From Semisulcospira habei (lineage: Eukaryota > Mollusca > Gastropoda > Semisulcospiridae): a stretch of DNA of 64,000 nt. A program made the position numbers and the translations under genes. Each line of letters begins with the position of its first letter. Position 1 is the first letter of the stretch. Shown in pieces: positions 40,352 through 48,562 of this stretch. The stretch is taken from assembly GCA_036245525.1 (NCBI GenBank), contig BTPG01000002.1, positions 122,779,224 through 122,843,223 on the forward strand, given 5' to 3'. The notes beneath the pieces were generated by a model. The model worked only from the letters and a program-made list of their open reading frames with translations, searched no databases and was not told the origin of the DNA.

Positions 40352-40571
40352 TCTTCACTGCCAGGGCAAGTCAGTCGAACGCTTCCCATCTGCAAGAGAC
40401 ATAAACCCTGATGAGCCCCCGCAGTCCCGAGGGCTCATGAGGGTTTATATCTCTTGTTAGTCCAGGTTCTTTTTGTCTGTTTTCTACCTGTGCCCTGCTA
40501 GCAAAAGTCGGCCAGGAGTGTGCAGTCGTTTGTGACGCGAAATTCGTGGTCACTGGCAGCGAGGGGTTTAA
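40352..40571 (-). mobile_element. TTAA foldback MITE, one end eroded
   Basis: Right end CACTGGCAGCGAGGGGTTTAA; left end TTCACTGCCAGGGC without a preserved TTAA. Internal hairpin: AAGAGACATAAACCCTGATG with AGCCCCCG, and CTCATGAGGGTTTATATCTC. Same family and orientation as 59,864-60,093. Confidence 0.75.
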
Positions 40572-40656
40572 TCTCGCAGAGACCACGGTTTATGTTACGG
40601 CGTGGTCACGCAGCTGTGCAGGCATTGCGCGAGGCATTCACTTGAACAAGGGTAAG

Positions 40657-40763
40657 TTGCATGAGCGAGCTAAGTCCTGCAGCCAGCCACTAAGCAAGAT
40701 GCGCCGCTATAGTGGTGTACCTTGCGTAGTGGCGGGTGCAGGACTAAGCTCGCTCGTGCAACT
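40657..40763. repeat. ~105-bp hairpin
   Basis: Imperfect palindrome: GTTGCATGAGCGAGCTAAGT, CCTGCAGCC and AGCAAGATGCGCCGC pair with the mirrored segments GTGGTGTACCTTGCG, GGTGCAGGACTAAG and CTCGCTCGTGCAAC around a TATA centre. Confidence 0.85.
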
Positions 40764-41050
40764 GGTTCCAGGCCCACACACCCACGACTGACCACTCCTG
40801 CCATGCTGCCAACACGGACAGCTGAAACCCTAAAACAAAATGTAACATGTCTGCGCATGAAATCAAGCACAAGTCCCTTCCAGATATGCATCCTGCCCTT
40901 CTGGGGACGCACGCCCGTGTGTGTGTGGACTGGGCGGGACTTGTCCTTATTTCTGAGTATTATGTTTGCCTCGTCAATTCTCGTACTTGTGCTAAGGAAT
41001 GTGAACAGTTTCCACGCACAGTACCGGCCGACGCAGAAGTGAATAGACGA

Positions 41051-41240
41051 TTTCGGAAATCAAAAGGTAGGTCAAAATTGCACTGGGTTCCACGAAAACA
41101 GTGGATTAAAAGCTTTTAATTGACTGTTTTCGTCGAAACACGTGCAAGTCTGACCTACTTCTGATTTCCGAACAACGTCGATTCTGTTGTAACAAACAGG
41201 TTACAGATTTCGATATTGTTTGACCGTGTTCAGACTGCGT
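41051..41240 (+). repeat. Module A: ~185-bp repeat with internal hairpin
   Basis: Matches 44,004-44,197 in reverse complement. Its first ~115 bases form an imperfect palindrome centred on ATTAAAAGCTTTTAAT (arms with CGGAAATCA / TGATTTCCG and GAAAACAGT / ACTGTTTTC). Confidence 0.9.
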
Positions 41241-41862
41241 ACCGTAAGGGATGCCGACTTTCCTTATTTTCTTACACTTTATGCTCACATTTGATTGAAA
41301 CTTAATAAGGTAAAGAGAAGTCAAAATGAAATGGAATAACTATAGTAATTTTTTTCTAATTAATTTTGTGTATTTTTACAACTTGGGGGTAGGGATACAA
41401 AATCAACTAATGTGGCACTCACAGTGATCACAGCATCACCTCGTCAAGTTTATAATAATTGTGACATCTTGTTTTAATGATGTAAGCCTGAAAATGGACT
41501 GGCAGTGCTATAGAAAATGTCTGAAGGCATCTGACACATTATTTTTTGTCTTTTTTTGCTATTTCGCGGAAATGGTCGTTTAATGGGTGTACCTTCACTG
41601 TGAGCCAGAGATTCAATATATTTTTTTTGTGTACAGAGGACGCAGAAGGTGTGCCTTAACATAATATTGCTGATTTGGGCTTCTGGAATGACTCGAATTC
41701 TGATTTATTTAGAGGAAAATGTTTCTCAACCTCATTTTAGCATCCGCGAACAGTGTGAATGGGGGTACCCTTGCGCCATCGGCTATATATCTGGTGTGTT
41801 CCTAAGGATTTTAGGGGAATATGGCTTAAACATCTCAGGACATAATAAGGTACACTTTGAAA
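41241..41862. other. No gene recognised
   Basis: Sequence between repeat modules; AT-rich with no conserved coding frame. Confidence 0.4.
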
Positions 41863-42185
41863 CCCATCTTATTGAGTACTGGGGGAGGGGGGGGGAGGGT
41901 GCACGGTAGCCAGGACTGGCTTATGGACTACTATGGACTACATAAACAACAGGCTATGAACAACGTGAACAACAGGCTATGGACTACATGAACAAAAGGC
42001 TGCGGACAACGTGAACAACAGGCTATGAACTACTTGAACCGTCAACAGGCTATGGACTGTATGAAGAACAGGCTGTGGACACGTGAACAACAAGCTGTGG
42101 ACTACATGAACAACAGGCTGTTCGTGTTTTCTATAGCCTGGTGTTCACGTTGTCCAAAGCCTGTTCTTCATGCAGTCCATCCAGG
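41863..42185 (+). repeat. Module B and 24-bp minisatellite with inverted end
   Basis: ACCCATCTTATTGAGTACTG, a G-run and GTGCACGGTAGCCAGGACTG introduce several degenerate units of about 24 bases (AACAACAGGCTATGGACTAC type) to about 42,120. The motif then appears inverted (TAGCCTGGTGTTCACGTTG, CCTGTTCTTCATGCAGTCC). A direct copy of the module is at 44,203-44,375. Confidence 0.85.
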
Positions 42186-42354
42186 CGTCCTCGTCCTGAG
42201 CACGTTTTGCTTATTGGATAGCTGATGACCCAATCTCAGCGACAAAGGACAGTGTCCGGCCGGATGTGGACGTCAGAGCAGAAAAAGGTTTACCCATCAA
42301 AGCCAATTCGGCAAAAATGGCCGGTACGCATGATGCCGTGATACATTTTGTCAG

Positions 42355-42455
42355 TTTGAAAGGTGTTTCCGGACTCGAAGAAATTACACCCTCCCCCCCC
42401 CCCTTTTTGGGGGGTGGGGGGTGTAATTTCTCCGAGCCCGGAAAACACCCATCAC
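42355..42455. repeat. Hairpin with C/G-run core
   Basis: GTGTTTCCGGACTCGAAG and AAATTACACCCTCCCC pair with GGGGGGTGTAATTT and CTCCGAGCCCGGAAAACAC. Confidence 0.85.
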
Positions 42456-42482
42456 CCCACCCAACCCCACCCCAGCTACCCC

Positions 42483-42620
42483 TACATTCAAGATTCAAGA
42501 TTCAAGATTCAAGATAACTTTATTGTTGCTATATAGCAAAATTTGTCTTGCCACCTCAGGTGCCTCTCACATTCACTCACTCGCTCATTCCACAAATTAC
42601 AATAACATAGCTACACAATG
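42483..42620 (-). mobile_element. Retroposon 3' end with (TTGAATC)n tail
   Basis: On the minus strand GCAACAATAAAGTTATC precedes four copies of TTGAATC-like repeat, a polyadenylation-like signal with a short tandem tail as in CR1/L2-type LINE ends. The body to the right (toward about 42,900) is not recognisable. Confidence 0.55.
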
Positions 42621-43722
42621 GACAATGACTCGGGACGGGTGAAGCCCGTCGCCAAGGCATCTAATGGCCAGCGCGGCCAGTGGCCTCATCCCGACCCGAA
42701 CCTCCCTGACAAAAACAAAATGCTATGTCTCCTGAAAACACTATTTTATGTTTTTTTTTGGTTAAGTTCCTGCTTGACTAAAGCTATGAACATGAACTGA
42801 AAATACAAGTTAACAACAGAAACAAAATACCGTGTATAGGGAAATGATCTCCGATCTAGGCAACATAAAAACAACGGTCAAAACTGCACCTGGGGGCCCG
42901 TCGTCATAGTACAGCGCCGGTGTTTAGAGGGCACCGCTCCGACAAAGTCCGTCATCATCATCATCATCAGTCCCTTGCCCGAACTGGGCGTTGGGGGGAC
43001 TGAAAGGCAGCAGCAACAGACAGTGCTCTCCACTGAGTTCTATTTTGGGCGGTGACACTATTATAACACATAAATGTCATTATGGCAACAGCCATGAGTC
43101 ATTTTGATGAAGTAAAATCAGCACCCCTCCCCCCCCCCCCCTCCCCCACACACACACACACTGACACACACAGTCGTGTTCACTGGCACGCCGCTTGTTG
43201 GGAAACACTTGTCAGCAGCTAAGGTCGGCCGGCCAGGCAGTTCCGTGTGCAACATAAACACGGCCGCCCGCGGTGAAACGCAATAAGCTCGCTGGTAAAA
43301 TTCTGTATGTTTCCACTCCAAGCTTTTCTGTCACGGTGGAGCCAGCCAGAATAAGGAAACATCTGGCAATGCTTTAGTCTGTAAATTATGTAGGATGGAG
43401 CCGGGAATAGCACATATTTAGTAGTTCTACAGTTCATCTGCACGCTCTTCTTTGAAAAACATAGGCTGGCACGAAAATAAGTCCAAATTCCGACTATTAC
43501 AAGATAAAGACGATATTCTACTCGATGCACCACAACCATCAAATAAAATTGTCGAAAAAGTACATCACTGTTCCCTCAGAACTTGATGGCACAACACTGC
43601 CTGATAAATAACAAGAATAGGCGTCACTTCACTAGCACAATTCAACTGACGAATTTTGCCGGAGCGGCCGGCCAGGAGATGGTAGTGCTTGGCCGCCATT
43701 TTCCCCTTCTCATCGCCGGCTC
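42621..43722. other. No gene recognised
   Basis: Includes CATCATCATC near 42,955 and a C-run/(CA)n stretch near 43,127-43,172. No supported coding frame. Confidence 0.4.
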
Positions 43723-44022
43723 ATGTCATTTCCCGCACAACTAAAAAGACATGAAGCGTTTGGAACTGAAGAATTCCGGACGACGTTGGACATCCCTTTA
43801 ATCTCGCGCCATTGCTTCCTCTTTTGTGTTATTTTTATTTGTCCGTTTGATATTTTTTGTTTTGTTGCAGGTGTCGAACAAGACGCTAAAGGTCGGTATA
43901 CCACAACGGGACTGAGAAATCTCAGTGATTTTGTGCTGAAGAAGTATCCGTTTCAGTTCAGTGTTAGCGGTAATGTGGACAGTATTAACCAGTCAGAAAT
44001 GGCGCAGTCTGAACACGGTTAA
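43723..44022 (+). other. Possible small coding region, weak
   Basis: An ATG after GCCGCCATTTTCC opens about 99 codons (MSFPAQLKRHEAFGTEEF...). A polypyrimidine tract and TTGCAG at 43,855-43,870 inside it could instead mark the start of an exon coding GVEQDAKGRYTTTGLRNLSD. The end runs into repeat module A. No family recognised; may be spurious. Confidence 0.2.
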
Positions 44023-44197
44023 ACAATATCGAAATCTGTAACCTGTTTGTTACAACAGAATCGACGTTGTTCGGAAATCAGAAGTAGGTCAGACTTGCAC
44101 GTGTTTCGACAAAAACAGTCAATTAAAAGCTTTTAATCCACTGTTTTCACTCGTGGAACCCCGTACAATTTTGACCTACTTTCTGATTTCCGGAAAT
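44004..44197 (-). repeat. Module A, inverted copy
   Basis: Reverse complement of 41,051-41,240, high identity, with the same ATTAAAAGCTTTTAAT centre. Confidence 0.9.
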
Positions 44198-44202
44198 CCG
44201 GA

Positions 44203-44375
44203 ACCCATCTTTTTGAGTACTGGGAGGGGGGAGGGGGTGTGCACGGTAGCCAGGACTGGCTTATGGAGTATAGCCTGTTGTTCACCATGTAGTCCATAAC
44301 CTGTTGTTCATGTAGTCCATAACCTGTTGTTCACACAGACTATGGACAACACAAACAACAGGCTATGGACAACAG
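44203..44375 (+). repeat. Module B copy with palindromic minisatellite
   Basis: ACCCATCTTTTTGAGTACTG and GTGCACGGTAGCCAGGACTG match 41,863-41,920 directly. They are followed by TAGCCTGTTGTTCACCATGT-type units that invert to CAACAGGCTATGGACAAC near 44,350, forming a hairpin. Confidence 0.85.
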
Positions 44376-45190
44376 GAACATCGATTACGGTTTGGTTGCT
44401 CAGTCTCACTTACACATGAGCTCTGCCGACAATGATGGAAAAACGACAGTTATTATACTTGCGAAGAACAACATTGAAAGTGTATTTCAGCCTTCTCCTG
44501 TCGTACTTCCATTGGACAGTCGTAGATTAAACCCTGGATCACTCCCTCGTTATAAGGATGTAGGCTAAATAGGCCTATCTCTACCAACTACAGGCATACA
44601 CCTTCGTAAGCCTTAAGGATTCATGAATTACCGTTGGAAAAAAAAATGAAAATCTTGAGGAGGGGGGGGGGGGAGATTCTTTTACTTTTTGTATATCGCG
44701 TCTGTGGATTGGAAGATAATGATGCTACAACTGGTTTTTGATGAAGAGAGGTATCCAGGAATTGAGTTGGCCACCGGCCGCGATGTGTAAACAGGCTTCA
44801 GGAATCGATGCTTCATGAATATTCACACATTTTCAGCCAGTCTCCAAATGGTTTTGCTGTGCTGTCAGGAAATATAATTTGGCCTCACTGTCCGGGTGTC
44901 TTTTCAAGCCGGTCCGCGAGGAATGACAAGTGTCCGCATGGCCTCACAAATATCCAAGAAGATCTATAATCTCGTTCCCCCCTCCCTCCCCCCCCCCCCC
45001 CCCCCCAGCATCTGAATCAGATTCCCCGCCTTCAAATTGTTGTCGTTCGTCTAAAGGTTCTTCTTAGTTCACTTTCTCCACGGTTTTACAATCGACGACC
45101 TTGCCAGTTCAGTGTGTGCCACTGGAGACTGAGGTTGGAATCTAGGTCATTAGGTTCAGTACTTTCGCAGTATTCTGTTATAACTTGATG
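44376..45190. other. No gene recognised
   Basis: Contains G-run (44,661-44,674) and C-run (44,990-45,006) tracts only. Confidence 0.4.
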
Positions 45191-45411
45191 TTAACCCCTT
45201 TACTGCCAGTGGGCGTGCAGTTATGTCTTTGAAAGTGGGGCAGATTCAACACCGAATAATCCCATCAGTCCAACGAACGCGGATAATAAATGACTACAGC
45301 AAGCAAGAGGCAAACAACCTCATGAGCCCCCCGCATGTGCGGGGGCTCATGAGGATGTTTGCCTCTTGCACTTGGGTGAGGTTTGCAGTTTACCAGCAGT
45401 GAAGGAGTTAA
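45191..45411. mobile_element. TTAA-flanked foldback MITE (221 bp), reference copy
   Basis: Starts TTAACCCCTTTACTGCCAGT and ends CCAGCAGTGAAGGAGTTAA. TTAA stands at both edges, the ends are inverted repeats beginning CCC, and the centre is a strong hairpin: GCAAGAGGCAAACAACCTCA, TGAGCCCCCCGC, then GCGGGGGCTCATGAGGATG and TTTGCCTCTTGC. The TTAA target and CCC start are piggyBac features; no transposase is encoded. Confidence 0.85.
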
Positions 45412-45691
45412 CCAATTCAGTGCTAGTGGGTAGAACTGATGTATTTGAAACCATCACAGATTCACGTTGCCTGTAGCTCGTACACCCCGCGCATGCGAAG
45501 GTGTACAATGTATGCATATAGTTCCAGCGAGAGAAACCAACGTTTAAAAGTGGCCGCGTCGGTGTTGATCAAGAGCGCTAGCAGGAGGCACAGATGCTCA
45601 TGAGGCTTCGCGTCTGCGGGTGGTCGTGAGGATGCGTCGTGGTCTATGTCTCTTACATATGGATATTCTAAGTCTGGCTATGTCCCGGTAA

Positions 45692-45918
45692 TTAACCCTT
45701 TTAACCTCAATGCCGCGTTTCTCAAATATCCCCCACACAAATTTTGGAGGTGTCGCCGAACGACTATGTACCAGACGCAGGAGGATGGGACAACCATGAT
45801 AATTCAAGGGTAGTGCCAGATTAGCTTGGCGCCTGATCTAATCTAATCTGGCACTACCCTTGAATTATCATGGTCCATCTATCTCCTGCTGTGGTGCCTC
45901 GGCGCTAAATGGGTTGTG
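45692..45918. mobile_element. TTAA MITE, second family (GGCACTACCCTTGAA hairpin)
   Basis: Begins TTAACCCTTTTAACCTCAA; the right end AAATGGGTTGT has lost TTAA. The core (45,797-45,882) is an almost perfect stem: CCATGATAATTCAAGGGTAG, TGCCAGATTAG, then CTAATCTGGCACTACC and CTTGAATTATCATGG. Confidence 0.75.
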
Positions 45919-46145
45919 GGGTTTCAACTGTAGAACCAACGAAAAACACCAGAATGCAACGATCCCCTCGTCTTCCTCTGCGTTCGATTGTCATTTGCTG
46001 CCCGTCAGTCAGGCAGTACGCCCAGTCCGCCCACCGCCTAGCGTCCCCGGCTTTTTTCCTGGCCCGTCTGACGCAGTCTGATCACTTTTCGAAGTGACTT
46101 CACTGCATAATCCCGGCCCTCTGGCACCGGCGCCATCCACATCGG

Positions 46146-46359
46146 TTAACCACTTCACTGCCAGTGGAAACAGACTGTTTTGGGAAATCATTGTGACTTC
46201 AACGTCAACGATGACCAAGCCGTTAAAGGAGCACAGGCACAAAGTGGTTTCAACAAGAGGCATAGATGCTCATGAGCCCCCGCAATTGCTCATGAGGATC
46301 TATACCTCTTGCAGTTGGGCGGTGTTCAGGTTTTTGTTTGTTGACAGAGAATGGGTTAA
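46146..46359. mobile_element. TTAA-flanked foldback MITE (214 bp)
   Basis: Starts TTAACCACTTCACTGCCAGT and ends CAGAGAATGGGTTAA. Core hairpin AAGAGGCATAGATGCTCATG / CTCATGAGGATCTATACCTC. Same family as 45,191-45,411. Confidence 0.8.
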
Positions 46360-46442
46360 AGAGGCACGCATTCTGATGTCCCATGCGTGGTAGTGTAGAT
46401 ATTTTCTGCCGGCAGGAATCTGTCCTTATTCACATCCGCAAG

Positions 46443-46635
46443 TTAACCCTTTCACTGCCAGTGGAATCAGATGGTGGTTTATGGTTTGTTTGTTTTTTAA
46501 TCACTGTAACCTTCAACATTGAAGATCCCGCCCAGCCGTCAAAAGAACATGGATCGATACAAAGTGGGGACCGCAACTGCTGGGGCTCATGAGGATCAAC
46601 AATGTTTACACTTGAGAGGTGTTTTACTCGGCAGT
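46443..46635 (+). mobile_element. Partial TTAA foldback MITE cut by a LINE
   Basis: Starts TTAACCCTTTCACTGCCAGT and reaches GGGGCTCATGAGGATCAAC, but has no matching right end before the LINE at 46,648. Confidence 0.65.
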
Positions 46636-46647
46636 GTTCTACAGCTG
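46636..46647 (+). repeat. 12-bp target-site duplication, left
   Basis: GTTCTACAGCTG, repeated exactly at 50,708-50,719 on the far side of the LINE. Confidence 0.8.
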
Positions 46648-46654
46648 CAGCTGT

Positions 46655-46730
46655 GGCGGGGAAGTGGCGCAGTGGTTAAGGCGTCTGCCTCCAATGCCAA
46701 AGGTGCGAGGTTCGATACCGGGTTCCGGCG
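46655..46730 (+). promoter_or_regulatory. tRNA-like sequence at the LINE 5' end (possible Pol III A/B boxes)
   Basis: TGGCGCAGTGGTTAAGGCG (46,663-46,681) fits an A box and GGTTCGATACC (46,708-46,718) a B box, 45 bases apart. Stems are imperfect, so it is not a tRNA gene. It lies inside the region delimited by the target-site duplication, so it came in with the LINE. Confidence 0.65.
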
Positions 46731-47437
46731 TTGGATTTTTCTCCTCTGGTAAGTGTCAACGTCTGGGCAGTGGGCAGATGTTCACATCTGCACGGGACAT
46801 AGACGACCCCGGCCCCCACGAGTCCCCTGCTGCCTTGCAGGCCTGGCCGCTTGGCTGCGGAAAGGCTAAGGGAGGAAACTCCTGACATCAAAGCCCCCGT
46901 ATCTCCGGGGAAGGCTTTTGAGCCAGAGACTAAGACAAGGACAGTCTGATATAAAACCTACGACCCGAGGACCTCGATGCCACCGTCCCAGCTTGCTAGG
47001 CCATGGCAAACGAACCAAGGGTTTAAAGGGTAGGGCCAGTACTGCGCACACTGCACTCCACCAAAAAGCTCCACCGCGCAGGCTTTAGGAAACGCCCACG
47101 GACTATGACACTGAACTTTACAAGTCCTGTAGCGATGGGCAAGGGGCAAAACGGCAGGTGAAAGATGTCACTGGAAGCCGCAGTCTCAAACCTGCATGCA
47201 GGCGGTTCAGGATATTGGTCGCCTGATGTTGACCTGGGGATGACAACGTCACTCGGCACACCCTGAACGACCAAGCAGCCTTCTCTAGGGACAGCACTGC
47301 TTGCTCCACACGGAGAGGGGCCTAGAAAAGGTGGCCTAACCAAAGCTCATCCCCTCGTAACCCCAGTTGGCTAGCCGCGGTCAACGGGCATCTTCTCATG
47401 CGGTCAGAAAACAAGAAAAAACAATGGATCCACTCTC

Positions 47438-48289
47438 ATGACGAGCACGACCGGACTCAACGTAGCATGCTGGAACATCCGAACCATGCTCGACACAGCA
47501 GACAGCGGACGCCCTGAACGTCGCTCCGCCCTCATTGCCCATGAATTGCGGAGGTTAAACATCGACATCGCCGCGCTCAGCGAAGTACGCCTTCCGGAGG
47601 AAGGCAGCCTCCAAGAACTTGGCGCTGGCTACACCCTCTACTGGTCAGGCAGGCCTGCATCAGAAAGACGGCTCTCAGGCGTGGGCTTCATGGTGAAGAC
47701 CCCCATTGCGACTAAGTTGAAAAACCTACCAACTGGTCACTCCGACCGCATCATGTCCATGCGCCTCCCACTGAGACACCAGCAATACGTCACCCTTCTC
47801 AGTGTGTACTCCCCAACCCTCCTGGCAGAGCCTGCAGAAAAAGACAAGTTCTACTCTGACCTGCGCAGCCTCCTGCAGAGCACCCCTGCAGACGACAAAG
47901 TCATCATCCTTGGCGACTTCAACGCCAGAGTGGGCCAAGACTCTGAAGCCTGGAAAGGAGTCCTCGGCAAGCATGGCGTTGGGAACTGCAATGACAATGG
48001 TCGCCTACTGTTGGAGCTCTGTGCAGAGCAGCAACTTGTCATCACCAACACTACTTTCCAGCAAAAGGACAGTCGAAAGACCACCTGGATGCATCCTCGC
48101 TCCAAGCACTGGCACCTTATCGACTATGTCCTAGTGCGTCAGAGGGACCGCAGTGACGTCCTCCTCACCAGAGTGATGCCCAGCGCAGAGTGCCACACTG
48201 ACCACCGCCTTGTTCGCTGCAAACTCAGGCTCCGCCTCAAGCTGAAACCCAAGAAAGGGCCCCCCCCCCCCCCCCAAGAAAAAGCTTGA
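47438..48289 (+). CDS. LINE apurinic-type endonuclease domain
   Basis: About 283 codons. Features of an APE-like (EEP superfamily) endonuclease: LNVACWNIRTM near the N-terminus (residues 7-17), DIAALSEVR (catalytic Glu), VIILGDFNARVG (about 152-163), HWHLIDYVLV and CHTDHRLVRCKL near the end. The enzyme nicks target DNA to prime reverse transcription. The frame ends just after a C-run at 48,261-48,274; read one base over, coding continues with LDVASLQRDDKKAAL into the next segment, so the stop is a frameshift artefact of the homopolymer, either in the genome or in the assembly. Confidence 0.85.
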   Translation: MTSTTGLNVACWNIRTMLDTADSGRPERRSALIAHELRRLNIDIAALSEVRLPEEGSLQELGAGYTLYWSGRPASERRLSGVGFMVKTPIATKLKNLPTGHSDRIMSMRLPLRHQQYVTLLSVYSPTLLAEPAEKDKFYSDLRSLLQSTPADDKVIILGDFNARVGQDSEAWKGVLGKHGVGNCNDNGRLLLELCAEQQLVITNTTFQQKDSRKTTWMHPRSKHWHLIDYVLVRQRDRSDVLLTRVMPSAECHTDHRLVRCKLRLRLKLKPKKGPPPPPQEKA

Positions 48290-48545
48290 TGTTGCCAGCC
48301 TTCAGCGTGACGACAAGAAAGCTGCCCTTCAGGCCGATTTACAGCGCATGCTCAAAGACACAGTTGATCCAGCAGACTCCTCCCCTGAAACACTCTGGGA
48401 ACAACTGAAAACTGCTATTGTAAAATCCTCTCTGGAAGTCTTGGGCTTTGCTAGAAAGAGGAACAAAGACTGGTTTGACGAAAACGACGTAGAGATCCAG
48501 GAACTTCTAGCAAAAAAAAAAAAGCCGCCCACCAGGCCCACCTAG
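48290..48545 (+). CDS. LINE linker segment between endonuclease and RT
   Basis: Continuation of the LINE protein in a different frame: DKKAALQADLQRMLKDTVDP, SSPETLWEQLKTAIVKSSLE and RKRNKDWFDENDVEIQELL, the usual segment before the RT domain. It is bounded by the C-run at 48,261 and an A-run near 48,515; after the A-run the frame shifts again. Confidence 0.75.
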
Positions 48546-48562
48546 CCCAGCCTTCCTGCCCC

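Noticed and set aside
47023..47343. Separate ORF1 for the LINE or a minus-strand gene in its leader
   Set aside because: Frames here are short, on the minus strand or without RNA-binding features; the leader appears non-coding.
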